Part shown: positions 8,575 through 17,318 of the stretch, in pieces
Position numbering within the stretch: position 1 is the first letter of the stretch
Layout: each line of letters starts with the position of its first letter
Assembly (NCBI GenBank): GCA_003427395.1
Contig: BFEA01000013.1
Span: 1,662,477-1,687,575, forward strand
Direction of reading: 5' to 3'
Length of the DNA stretch: 25,099 nt
Source: Chara braunii
Taxonomy: Eukaryota > Streptophyta > Charophyceae > Charales > Characeae
Translations under genes and position numbers: made by a program
The notes under the pieces: generated by a model
Told to the model about the DNA's origin: nothing
What the model saw: the letters and a program-made list of their open reading frames with translations, nothing else
Databases searched by the model: none

Positions 8575-8649
8575 GTTAACCTAAACCATCTCATTGCTGA
8601 CATGGTTCGGCTTCCAAACCATACGTGAGACTTTCGCCTCCTATGGCTC
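8575..8649 (-). other. 3' end of a second group II intron (domains V and VI)
   Basis: On the minus strand 8616-8649 is an exactly 34-nt domain V. It starts GAGCCATAGGAGGCGAAAGT, with the AGC triad and GAAA loop, and ends ACGTATGGTTT with the usual two-base bulge. Domain VI follows: AACCAT pairs with ATGGTT, and TCA with TGA around a GCAA loop. An unpaired A at 8582 lies 7 nt before the 3' splice site at 8575/8574, the expected branch-point distance, and the intron ends AAC. The rest of the intron should lie upstream, from 8650 toward about 9000, where I can place no boundary. Confidence 0.85.
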
Positions 8650-9087
8650 TTGTCAAAATTTTAAAGATTGAGAACATTCTGAATTGACTATGAAAAACTT
8701 ATGGCATGGATTTAATTCAAATCTTTTTGTGACCTAAGACTCCAGTAAATTAGGTCACCATCGAATGGACTCTTGGTGGAATGGACTGCTCCGTGTTTGC
8801 AGCTATTGTTTATCCAACTCTATCGAGTTGGATTGAACTGGCACAGCTTCCACAAGTCCTCCACGATAGCGTTGTGGCATGTTATGTTGGAAAGTGTGCT
8901 GTTACAAAAGCCAAACAATACTCGTCTTGCATCATGTAACAAACTAGTAAGAAGATGGAGCATTCACAGACCAGGCAGCAAGGGTCATAGGCATTAAAAA
9001 ATCATAATAAGAAAAACACCGCTTTAGCACTCGCTTTGATACCCAAGGAGGAACAGCAAACATGCAAAATCCACACAAGCAAAAGAA
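8650..9087 (-). other. Probable remainder of the upstream cob intron; boundary unknown
   Basis: No open frame of note and no repeat is visible. Its position upstream of domain V makes mitochondrial intron origin likely for at least part of it. A small inverted repeat, TCCAACTC...GAGTTGGA (8813-8832), lies in this stretch. Confidence 0.4.
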
Positions 9088-9090
9088 TTA

Positions 9091-9234
9091 AACCGCCAGT
9101 ACCTTTCTCATATATCGGCCGCGGGCGCTGTGCGCCAAGCGCGGCTGATGGATCTGGTCGGCGCCGGAGGCCGAATCGGGTCTGCATGTTAATCGCGCAT
9201 CCCAGGTCCCAAGCAGGGAAAGGTACCGGTGGTT
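9091..9234. mobile_element. Tourist-like MITE, copy d
   Basis: The ends AACCGCCAGTACCTTTC and GAAAGGTACCGGTGGTT are inverted repeats with two mismatches in 17. TTA (9088-9090) and TAA (9235-9237) flank it. The 144-bp interior is GC-rich and keeps only part of the family core (GTGCGCCAAGC). Confidence 0.75.
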
Positions 9235-9274
9235 TAAGGAAAAAAGTACAAGTACCATAAGGAAACAAAGCGAG

Positions 9275-9295
9275 AAAAAAAAAAAAAAAAAAAAA
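9275..9295. repeat. Poly(A) tract on the plus strand
   Basis: Twenty-one A residues bordering R1 copy 1. Read on the minus strand it would be a poly(T) tail of that repeat. A similar tract (10878-10908) borders R1 copy 2. Confidence 0.9.
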
Positions 9296-10013
9296 GTGAC
9301 GACGATAGATTGTTTTTTTGTGCTAGAACCCTCGACAATTTGTGGAATCCCGATATTGATGTTTTAAAGCACAAGTACATGGGCACCTGGTATGCGGGCC
9401 TGACACCTCAAATTCTGGAGGCACAAAACTAAAGCGCGACCGCCGGCGGGCCCAGCGTTTGACGTTTCGGCCTCGTTTTCTTGTGGCGACAAGTTTCGGA
9501 CTGCAAGGCTGGGGCCGTGTGCTTGTGGTTTTAGTCATGGACTCTTTTTAACCCCTGTTGGAAGTGGGGCACCCGTGGGCAACACGGAAAATGGAACATG
9601 ACAGCAAGGCAACGACTCAGCGAAGCACCAGGCAATGCTAACGGGCCAGTCCAGCCCAACTACACAATGCCAAAATCAACTGCATGGAACAACAGTGCAA
9701 GCGGACAAGCAGCAAGCCAAATACACCGCGACACACAAGGAGACGCTGGCACAGCAGCCGAACTACTCAGCACACAAGCAAAATGCCTGGGGCACACGGA
9801 TGGGCAGCAACGCACTGAGCCACAAAGCAACACCGATAAGACAACCAAGCTACACGGCAAACAGACAAGTAGCAGGGAAAGGCCTGGCAAGTGGGTGGGC
9901 AGCAAGGCAGTCCACACATTCAACACGGACCAAAGAATCCATCACCTACTCACACCACAAATTGAACCCCGCAGACTGTTTGTTCTCACCACCTGCTGAT
10001 TCAGAGAGCCACT
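9296..10013 (-). repeat. Repeat R1, copy 1 (tRNA-like end)
   Basis: Shares several blocks with 10909-11478 in order: CGACAATTTGTGGAATCCC; the stretch around GAAGCACCAGGCAA; and the end ATTGAACCCCGCAGACTGTT followed by CACCACCTGCTGA. On the minus strand this end reads like a tRNA A box (TGAATCAGCAGG) and B box (GGGGTTCAAT), but their starts are only about 33 nt apart, so the anticodon arm seems shortened. A MITE (9367-9530) interrupts it. The CA-rich open frames over it are not conserved between copies. Confidence 0.65.
9367..9530. mobile_element. MITE inserted in R1 copy 1, copy g
   Basis: TTA at 9364-9366 and at 9531-9533 flanks a 164-bp segment with ends AAGCACAAG and CTTGTGGTT (8 of 9 inverted match). 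R1 copy 2 lacks the segment: its sequence passes from CAGTGATG directly to GTCTGGG. This is an apparent empty site. The ends resemble the AACCACCAGTACC family. Confidence 0.65.
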
Positions 10014-10735
10014 TGGACGAACATATGTTATAACTCACATATTTAGCATGGCCCCTGCACAAGGATGACATGCATAAATAGAGAAAAATAGAGAAATGAT
10101 CCGAAAAAAAGAAAAGTTTCCAACTTCCATATCTGAGACCAGGGGGACCCTGATCTTGTTCCATATCCAGTACAAGTGGCATCCGCTTACCGCCCTTCCT
10201 TCTTCCCCAGGGATTCTCGACTTCGTGTCGAGCGCGACCGGCCATGGCCCGAGGCGTGATAGTGTTCTTGTGAAGCTCTGCACCACTCAAGCCCATAGGA
10301 ACGCCTTCCTCTTGTTTTTTTTCTGTATGTCACCCTCTTCCTAAGCCACCAACCCGAGGACGTGCTCACCACTGATGCACCCACTTGAATTTGTGTCTCC
10401 TATTTCCCCTTGGTTTCATGTGGATAGACAATACATAGAAAAGAAAAAAGAAAGAAGAAGGGGGATGCATGATAGATCAATGTGGGTCCTTGGGTCTGCA
10501 GTTGATGGGTGAGCACCAGGTTGCAGTAGGGGAAGGAAGGAGAGGGAAGGGCCATCGAGGTGGGAATATTTCTGTGCATGCACCCTCTGCAAGCTGGGAA
10601 TCAGCTCTTTACGTAACAATTAGTGGAAATTGTGGACGCAATATTGAATTATTGTGGGCATGCATCTCGAGCCACCTACCTTCCAAGTGTGTGAGTGAGC
10701 GAGCAAAGAATGTTCACTACTGACACTAGCAAGTT
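10014..10735. other. No supported gene; anonymous sequence
   Basis: No repeat copy, RNA gene or exon could be supported. Open frames up to 84 codons exist on both strands with no recognisable motif. Confidence 0.5.
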
Positions 10736-10756
10736 ATGAAGCCACATGTATACCAA

Positions 10757-10858
10757 GCAGACAACATACAAGCACACACTAAACAGACCAAGCAGACGAC
10801 ACACAAGCACACCAAACAGACGAAACACAGTCACGCAAGCACACCAAACAGACAAACT
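10757..10858. repeat. CA-rich minisatellite, about 35-bp units
   Basis: Three imperfect units share CAAGCACAC followed by AAACAGAC. The array lies just before the poly(A) tract at 10878-10908. Confidence 0.65.
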
Positions 10859-10876
10859 AGAGAAAATACGCATCCC

Positions 10877-10877
<1 letters not shown>

Positions 10878-10908
<31 letters not shown>
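10878..10908. repeat. Poly(A) tract on the plus strand
   Basis: About 31 A residues bordering R1 copy 2, mirroring the tract beside copy 1. Confidence 0.95.
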
Positions 10909-10910
<2 letters not shown>

Positions 10911-11478
10911 CTGAAAAAAATAAAAAGTTAAAAACTAATGATGATAGATAGTTTCGTTGGAGTTGCACAAACTCATCAGGAGGATGAACCTTCGACAATC
11001 TGCAGAATCCCCGCAGTGATGGTCTGGGTCGTACCCTTTGACCCTTGTTGAAGGCAGACTGTCCACATGCGGAACACAGCAGCAGGTAACAACTCAGTGA
11101 AGCACCAGGCAACGCTGCTGGAGCAACCCAACTGCACAACGCCAAAAACAAATGCAAGGAATCACAGGCCAAGCGTAGGAGCAGCACGGCAACAGCGCCA
11201 ACACAGCAGCCACACCACGCGGCACACAAGTAAGCAAGGAAAGGCAGCAGTGGAGCAAAGCACAGGGCGAACACTAAAACTGCAACCACACCACACAGTG
11301 AACACAGCAGCTTACAAAGGACGACATGCAATGCAAGCGGGACGGGCAGCAAGGCAGCAGTGGAGCGCAGACAAGGCAGTCTACACATCCAACACGGAGC
11401 AAAGCAGCACATCACCTACTCACATCGTGATTGAACCCCGCAGACTGTTGGTTCCCACCACCTGCTGAGCCAGGGAGG
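10909..11478 (-). repeat. Repeat R1, copy 2 (tRNA-like end)
   Basis: Aligns block by block with 9296-10013. The minus strand begins at 11472 with the A-box-like TGGCTCAGCAGG, followed by GGGGTTCAAT (11430-11439). It lacks the MITE seen in copy 1. The minus-strand open frame over this copy, rich in Cys and Leu, has no recognised domain and is not shared by copy 1. Confidence 0.65.
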
Positions 11479-12253
11479 TACTGCGACGGATGTCTATTAT
11501 CCACCCACAGGCCATACGCACCACAGACATCACAGAGTGTCCATATAAGCAATCTGAAGTAATCATTCGTTTTTCATGTTGTATTGTATGTTCTCGTTTT
11601 GTTGATGGGCCCCCTGACACACAAATCATATCACCCCCCTGACATGAACTACATTATTCATCCTTCACGTCTGCTTAACGACGACCTTTTTACAAAAAGA
11701 ATTGTTATAAACAACGATACACTCAGAAACATAGAAGTTGATAGAACATGCCAAACTCTACAGTACAGTATGCCCAGCAAACTGCCCGCCCACCATCCCA
11801 CACCTCACAACCTTTGGTTCAGATCCATGCATTCACACAGTTATGAATATGCCTTTTTTTTCCTTTTTTTCATAATTTAGTCTTGCATAACAGTTACAGT
11901 TACCTACCTATACACAGAGCACAACTTTCTAATGCGTATTCATATCTCTCAGAACATCCTCACAAAAGTAGAACTCGAACACACGTGCATATAGGCCTAG
12001 GCCCCCACAAACTTCAGGCAACCCATCCCGCCTAACTACCTTCGGTACATACAACAGCATTCCCTAGATACACCTCAATGTATACACATATAGCAGCACA
12101 ACGCACTATACCTTTCCAGCCAACCACTATATGAGTTCCCCCTTGTGTTCTCACAAACAACTCCAGGCTCAAAGAGACTGTAATGCCCCCAGGCTTTGTC
12201 CACCCACCATGACCCACCTGACACCCGTTAGCTGTACTCCTGTGCACCCCTTC
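11479..12253. other. No supported gene; AT- and pyrimidine-rich anonymous sequence
   Basis: No repeat or exon could be supported. The longest open frame (98 codons near 11584) has no recognisable motif and ends in a T-rich stretch. Confidence 0.5.
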
Positions 12254-12451
12254 AAGGACCAGTACACCCGGGACTCGTTTTGCCGTGGCGGATTTGCAGT
12301 GCGCCCCAAGCTTTGCCGAATCCCCGGTGGCACACTTTTTCTTCTTGGCTAGTGCCGCCAGCCATTGTGGTCCAGTAGCCCTGAGCCCCTGAAATTTCTG
12401 GATTGTCATGATTTCAATTCTCAAGCTCACCTGGGCGATGTACTGGTGGTT
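12254..12451 (+). mobile_element. MITE-like family member, copy e
   Basis: The left end AAGGACCAGTAC and right end GTACTGGTGGTT are inverted repeats with two mismatches. The interior has GTGCGCCCCAAGCTTTGCC and then CTTGGCTAGTGCCGCCAGCC, the family core. At 198 bp it is close to copy c (194 bp). Flanking triplets are TTC and TCA, so the target duplication is not preserved. Confidence 0.7.
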
Positions 12452-13191
12452 TCAGTCTCCTTCCTAGATAACTAATCCAACCTCCGAAAATACTATCAGT
12501 CCCTCCCACTCTTACCCACTACATCGAGATATCACCTGCCCCCTAATACTGCCACCCCACCCACCCCGTCTAATACCCCACATATCCCATACCTCTCCCC
12601 CTACCCTTGTCTTGGCAACCCTCGAGTCTCACTGCTCCCAACTTGCATTACTCTCTGCAATGCTTTAGTCTTTGCAATCCTAAAGCAGCAAGGGACTTCA
12701 ATAAGCAGTAACGATGCCACTGCGCATCATGAAGCTCTGTTTGCCGCTTTTTGGCTAAGTAAGATCGGGTCGTTTCTGTTCTGATCAATTTAATATCTAA
12801 TCCGTGGTCCACTGGGGCCATTTATTAAAAAAATAGAGGCCTTGTCATGCTGCCAAGTCCTTACCTCTGCGCATGACATCACCACTGAGTGGCCTGGCAC
12901 ATTCGCGTGTTGCAGATTGCCTACATTTCTCCTCGTCTTAGGGTTTCTGCCACCATCACCTGGAAGCCTTCCACCCTGCGGTCGCTATCGCCCTTCTCGC
13001 AACACAGACCCTTGGTCTCAGTCACCCCCTCATTGAGGTTGAACGCTGATAAGCCCCCTCCCTGGGCTGTGTATCAGCTTAGATAGCCTATGCAGCGGGT
13101 GTGGCTGCAAAATCGAGGTTGAAGACATCAACAGCTTCACGGTGGGTCTCCTCCCTCAACTTCTTCATCCCTCCCCCCCCCCCCCCCCCCC
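12311..13191 (+). repeat. Duplicated module M, copy 1 (MITE end, U2-like, short exon-like end, poly(C))
   Basis: This stretch aligns with 24238-25032 in the same order and orientation, from ATCCCCGGTG in the MITE through the U2-like block to TCACGGTGGGTCTCCTCCCT and poly(C). It has about 70 bp (around 12630-12725) that the other copy lacks, including an 8-bp stem, TGCTTTAG...CTAAAGCA. Differences are scattered throughout, so it is an old duplication or two members of a repeat family. Confidence 0.8.
12741..12925 (+). pseudogene. U2 snRNA-like pseudogene, copy 1
   Basis: TTTTTGGCTAAG is followed by TTCTGTTCTGATCAATTTAA and TATCTAAT. This matches the conserved 5' third of U2 snRNA (GGCCTTTTGGCTAAG, then CTGTTCTTATCAGTTTAATA and TCTGAT) with few changes, and GTGGTCCACTGGGGCC follows where stem IIb is expected. 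The branch-point-pairing GTAGTA is replaced by GTCGTT, stem IIa loses two pairs, and no clear Sm site (a T-run flanked by A and G) follows; there is an A-run instead. The 3' hairpins are not convincingly recognised. The plant snRNA promoter element and the TATA box at -30 are not evident. Confidence 0.7.
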
Positions 13192-13227
13192 TTTCTCTCT
13201 CTCTCTCTCTCTCTTTGTGTTGTGTGT

Positions 13228-13308
<81 letters not shown>
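13172..13308. repeat. Poly(C) followed by (CT)n arrays
   Basis: About 20 C residues (13172-13191), (CT)n to 13214, a GT-rich spacer, and (CT)n from 13231 to 13308. Then GT units and a G-rich stretch follow. Confidence 0.95.
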
Positions 13309-13311
<3 letters not shown>

Positions 13312-13332
13312 TGTGTGTGTGGGGGGTGGGGC

Positions 13333-13370
13333 CTGTCTCTTATACACATCTAGATGTGTATAAGAGACAG
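13333..13370. other. Tn5 mosaic-end junction (sequencing-library artefact)
   Basis: CTGTCTCTTATACACATCT (13333-13351) is joined directly to its reverse complement AGATGTGTATAAGAGACAG (13352-13370). This 38-bp palindrome is the circularisation junction of Nextera mate-pair libraries. It lies between two almost identical (CT)n + GT + G-rich blocks (ending 13331 and 13495). The bases here are not genomic, and the arrangement of the flanks is unreliable. Open frames crossing it contain the tell-tale peptide VSYTHLDVYKRQ. Confidence 0.98.
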
Positions 13371-13387
13371 GGCCCCGGCAACTTTGC

Positions 13388-13389
<2 letters not shown>

Positions 13390-13469
<80 letters not shown>

Positions 13470-13497
13470 TGTGTGTGTGGGGGGTGGGGCGGGGCGG
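13390..13497. repeat. (CT)n, (GT)n and G-rich repeat
   Basis: (CT)n to 13466, GT units to 13478, then GGGGGGTGGGGCGGGGCGG, a candidate G-quadruplex. It duplicates the block left of the adapter junction. Confidence 0.95.
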
Positions 13498-13900
13498 CCA
13501 GAGGACTACCGTCTTACAAATGGCGACTATGTCGTTCATCTCTCTCATCTCTCTTAAATCACCAGTACTTATCCCAGCTATGTCGCCAATACTCTTAAAG
13601 CAAGGAGCGGCTCTCGCGTGACTGTCCCACGCAAGCCCCCGATTCCTGTGTTGGAAACGCACGGGACCGAACTGACAGGCCCACCGGGGAGGCCGAATCA
13701 CGGGAAACCCCGACTCCTGTGGCGCTCACCCGAAAACAAGCGGGCTGGGCCCAACCAAAACTCGGCTTGTGACCGACGACGGGAAGTTTGTAGAATGGCG
13801 GTCCGTCGGCGGGTGCGAAGCAGGTCCGACGCACGGCACCAGGAGATCGGTAGAGTGGCAGGCCCGCATACGTGCAGAGGCTTGCGACGGGTAGGACGAG
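13498..13900. other. No supported gene; GC-rich anonymous sequence
   Basis: Open frames run through this stretch on both strands because stops are scarce in GC-rich sequence. None shows a recognisable domain or a clear splice structure. Confidence 0.5.
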
Positions 13901-13905
13901 TGGGA

Positions 13906-14145
13906 GGAGGTGCAGGAGGAGGAGGAGAAGCGGGAAAAGGAGCGAGTGGAGGGGTGGGAGAAGGAGCAAGGAGGAGGAACAGGGGGAAGAGCAGGAGAAG
14001 CAGCGGGAGAAGGAGGAGCTGGGGGAGAGGGAGGAGCAGCAGGAGGGGAGCGGGAGAAGGAGAGGGAGGAGGAGTGGGAGGCGGAGCAGGAGAAGGATCG
14101 GGAGTGGGAGGAGGACGAAGTTGTGCTGGAGGAGCAGCGAGAGGT
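13906..14145. repeat. Polypurine tract (GGGAGGAGGA-like)
   Basis: Purine-rich units such as GGAGGAGAAGCGGGA, with occasional C or T. Apparent proteins over it are Gly/Glu/Arg-rich one way and Leu/Pro/Ser-rich the other. Confidence 0.9.
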
Positions 14146-14245
14146 CAGTCTCTCTCTTTCTCTCTTTGTGGATAGCCACGTGGTGGGCCGTTTTTCATCT
14201 TTCGTAGGAGATGGCTATGGCATGCTTTTTGTCACGTTGTTTCGT

Positions 14246-14585
14246 GGAGGAGCAGGAGGAGCGGGAGGAGTGGGAGGAGTGGGAGAGGGGATGGGAGGAG
14301 GAGCGGGAGGAGTAGTAGTAGGAGAAGAAGCAAGAGGAGCGGAAGGGGAAGCGGGGAGGGGGCGGGAGGAGGAGGAGCAGGAGAAGAAGCAGGAGGAGGA
14401 GCGGGAGGAGGAGCGGGAAGGGGGTTAGGAGCGGGAGGAGTGCGAGGGGAAACAGGAAGGGGGAGGAGGCGCAGGAGGAGGAGGGGGAGGAGCGGGAGGA
14501 GAAGCGAGAGGGGAAACGAGGAGGGGGTTAACGAACGTGTGGGAGGCGGGTAGTGAAAGCAGGAGGAGGGAAGGGAGGAAAAGGG
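14246..14585. repeat. Polypurine tract, same unit family
   Basis: Same GGGAGGAGGAGC-type units as 13906-14145, separated from them by about 100 bp of mixed sequence. Confidence 0.9.
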
Positions 14586-14623
14586 TGGGGGGTTGAGGGG
14601 TGGACGGGGACCGACTTTGTCTG

Positions 14624-14626
<3 letters not shown>

Positions 14627-14698
<72 letters not shown>

Positions 14699-14719
14699 CG
14701 ATCAATCAATCAATCAATC

Positions 14720-14756
<37 letters not shown>
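14627..14756. repeat. Compound microsatellite (CT)n-(CA)n-(AATC)n
   Basis: (CT)n to about 14657, (CA)n to 14696, then (AATC)n with one slip to 14756. Confidence 0.97.
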
Positions 14757-14757
<1 letters not shown>

Positions 14758-14759
14758 TC

Positions 14760-14851
14760 AATTGATAAATTGATTGATTGGTTAATTGATTTTTCGTTTT
14801 CTGTTTGGAAAAATTGGGCGGGTGGAGGGTTGACCGGAGTGCGGGAGTGGG

Positions 14852-14883
<32 letters not shown>

Positions 14884-14994
14884 CTGATCGATTAAAAAAA
14901 AAAAAAAAAACAGATCGCCTCGTTCCCCATTTTTGTTTTTGGTTTTCAATCTATCAATCAATTAATCAACCAATCGATTGATTAATTGATTGAT
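14760..14994. repeat. (GATT)n arrays and AATC/GATT palindromes
   Basis: GATT units at about 14770-14790 and 14852-14894 are the inverse of the preceding AATC array. At 14951-14994 AATC-type units meet GATT-type units in a near-perfect palindrome centred on AATCGATT. The stretch could extrude as a cruciform. Confidence 0.9.
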
Positions 14995-14999
14995 CGGGG

Positions 15000-15066
15000 G
15001 GGGAAAAAGGAGAAGGCGACGGGAGAAGCAGCGGGACAAGGAGCGGGAGGAGAAGCGGGAGGAGAT
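15000..15066. repeat. Polypurine tract, same unit family
   Basis: Returns to GGGAGGAGAAGCGGGAGGAG-type units beyond the tetranucleotide arrays, suggesting that those arrays grew inside a longer purine tract. Confidence 0.85.
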
Positions 15067-15174
15067 CCGGTGTCGGGCGGCTCCAGCCTTACGACGACCT
15101 TTAACTCCTTGAGAAAAGCACTTGGCGAGGTGAGGACCGGGTCTGATCACTACAGCCAATTCGGGCAAGACTAA

Positions 15175-15546
15175 ATGGGAAGACATCGGAGTCGAAACGC
15201 TGGGGGACGAAATCGACTAAACCAGTGGGAGGTATTTATGAAGGCACCTATTTTTTTTTATGGCCAGAGAATATTTAAAACTTACGATAAAGGAGAAAAA
15301 CCCGGAGACGTCGCGCAAGTGACGGGACGAAGAGATGACGACTCATGCCAAAGCTTGGGACTGATGAGTGAGACAAGGAGAATTCCGGCTCCCGCGGTGA
15401 GTGTCTGGGTAAATGAAGGACCGATGCCACAAAGAATTAATGGACGGACGAAGCTCGAGGAAAATACTAAGGTGGCAGCGATTGAGCTATCGACAATCGA
15501 GGCCATGAGTGGGGCATTTGGAAAAAAACTTCAGGCTTGGAACTGA
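15175..15546 (+). CDS. Open frame of normal composition, unknown product
   Basis: A 123-codon open frame with mixed amino-acid composition, unlike the low-complexity frames around it. Residues about 40-120 include VTGRRDDDSCQSLGLMSETR and a stretch ending AMSGAFGKKLQAWN. I recognise no domain. No splice sites or promoter decide its limits, and the in-frame ATG at 15175 is simply the first. It may be a fragment of a gene or of a mobile element, or chance. Confidence 0.2.
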   Translation: MGRHRSRNAGGRNRLNQWEVFMKAPIFFYGQRIFKTYDKGEKPGDVAQVTGRRDDDSCQSLGLMSETRRIPAPAVSVWVNEGPMPQRINGRTKLEENTKVAAIELSTIEAMSGAFGKKLQAWN

Positions 15547-15550
15547 AAAT

Positions 15551-15860
15551 CGGGCTCGGAAAGAGAGGGTCGGTACCAGGCCTCTACATTTTTCCGACAT
15601 CAGGGTGTAGCTGGTTTTCACTTGTGACTTTACGGGACCAAAACGGGCTCGTTACTAGGGTCGAGCGTGGCCTCGGTACCAGGGCGCTGCAAGATTCTCG
15701 ATAATCGACGCTATGGCTTCCTTGGTGCAATACGTGATTTTTTCGGGCCCAAATGGGCTCGGGACTAGGTTCGGGCGCAACCTCGGTATTGGGGCGCTGC
15801 AAACCTCCCGACAACTGCCAATGCTTCGAGGCACCGAAGTGCTGAGGCCGACATCGTGTT
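15551..15860. repeat. Three diverged tandem units, about 95-110 bp
   Basis: (C/T)GGGCTCG starts units at 15551, 15644 and 15754. Each later contains CTCGGTA(C/T)(C/T) or GTCGGTACC, and the last two contain GGGCGCTGCAA. Confidence 0.65.
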
Positions 15861-16080
15861 GGGCCCAACAAACTTTATACGCCCAATAGGGCCCTAGAGC
15901 TGGGTACTTTGGACTTGCGCACGTGCTGGCACATAAGGTGTGCTGGTCTAAGTACGCTCGAAGATAGAAGAGGACATGTACAGGTCGACGAACGGGTACT
16001 TTGGGCATTAGAGTACGTGGTCAGGAGAAAGGGGAGGTGAGTGGTGCACAAAAAGACGTTGGGGAGTGAGTAGACAAACG

Positions 16081-16470
16081 TGGGAGCACACACACACGGG
16101 CACACGGGCGTTCACACGCACGAGTGCACGGGTATTCACACACACCCTGTTGCACGGATGGGCACATGCATGTTGTTGCACGAGCACACACACACGCGAG
16201 CACACATACTTTCACACGCGCGAGCACACACGCTGTTGCACGGCCGTACACATGCTGTTGCAAGGACGCACACACGCACACAGTCGCACGAAGGGAACTC
16301 ACGCACACAGTCTCACAAAAGGCACACACACGCAGTCGCACGAAAGGTACACGCACGAAGGGCACACACGCACTCAGTCGCACGAAGGGCACACACGCAC
16401 TTAGTCGCACGAAGGGCACACACGCACACAGTCGCACGAAGGGCACACATGCACAACTGCACAAACGCAC
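16081..16470. repeat. CA-rich region with a 27-bp minisatellite
   Basis: Units starting GGCACACACGCAC and ending GTCGCACGAAG repeat at 16361, 16388 and 16415 with one or two changes; degenerate units precede them from about 16260. The sequence before 16260 is CACACG-rich without a strict period. His/Thr/Ala and Val/Cys/Arg open frames over it follow from the repeat. Confidence 0.9.
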
Positions 16471-17318
16471 ATTCGTACATCGTGTGAAAACAGGCGAGCA
16501 GTTGCGTGAAGCTAGGTGAAACCACGAGGAGTCACGTGGGCGATCGAAAGGGGGGTTACACGCACAAGCGAGCAGTCGCGCCGAACCACACGAGCCACCG
16601 TATGTCGGGCCATACATATTTACATGAAAACTAGGAAGAGTTGCGCAATGTTGCCAGTTGTGCACTAAGTCGTGCACACTCGCGCCGAGAGTTGGGGAGA
16701 TCGCACATAGTGCGCCCAACTTGCTTCATCATCATCTTCATCGCCCGTGGGAAGGGTGTGCACATGCTCGCAGATCAAGGGAAAAATCTCGCACGATAGG
16801 AGCGATTTTTTGGATCGCGATCCTCAGGATTATGGTCTTCATCTGCGAGATAGCACGCATCCATGTGCAGGTCATCATCATCGTAGTCATCAGTTGTGAG
16901 TACGTGAAGAATGGGACCATCATTATCATCGCCACCATCCTTCGACGAGAAACTGCGTGCGTAACTGCGTTGGAGTTAAAAGATCACTTAAATAGAACTT
17001 TGTCGCGAGCGATGAGCTGACATATCAAGCAGCCGAGCTAGATCGCATCAGCGAGCGAGCTGAATGCCATCGCTAGCCGAAGATCGACATTCCGAACAAC
17101 ATCGAACTCCAAAGGATGAGCAAATTTGCGCACACAGATTTGCGCACAACTAGACTTCATCAAGTGATCCAGACGAATTTGTCCGCACACCAGGATTCGA
17201 CTTGCTTGTAATTTGTGTGCACATTGTATAAAGGTAAAAATAAACAAGTACTCGTTATAATCAGTCGGACTTCTGAAACGGGATATTGCGCTAATTGGTT
17301 CGTACAAACAAGAATAAG
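16471..17318. other. No supported gene; anonymous sequence upstream of the LTR-type element
   Basis: Contains ATC-rich stretches (16725-16740, 16873-16940) like those in the LTR-like blocks and repeats of TTTGCGCACA near 17127-17148. No exon or RNA gene is supported. Confidence 0.45.

Noticed and set aside
10831-11415. A 194-codon Cys/Leu/Ala-rich minus frame resembling a membrane protein
   Set aside because: It covers R1 copy 2 and the poly(A) tract (read as Phe); R1 copy 1 does not keep the frame.
13101-13701. Frames of 165 and 178 codons over the (CT)n arrays
   Set aside because: They translate microsatellites and cross the Nextera junction, giving the artefact peptide.
13618-14179. Overlapping frames of 185-194 codons on both strands
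   Set aside because: GC-rich and purine-rich composition removes stops. No domain is recognisable, and the frames run into polypurine repeats.
16361-16441. Regular short repeats resembling a CRISPR array
   Set aside because: The 27-bp units are contiguous with no unique spacers, and the context is eukaryotic.
16021-16719. A 232-codon minus frame with repeated Val/Cys/Arg/Leu phrases
   Set aside because: The repeated phrases are the 27-bp minisatellite; the plus strand gives His/Thr repeats of the same period.
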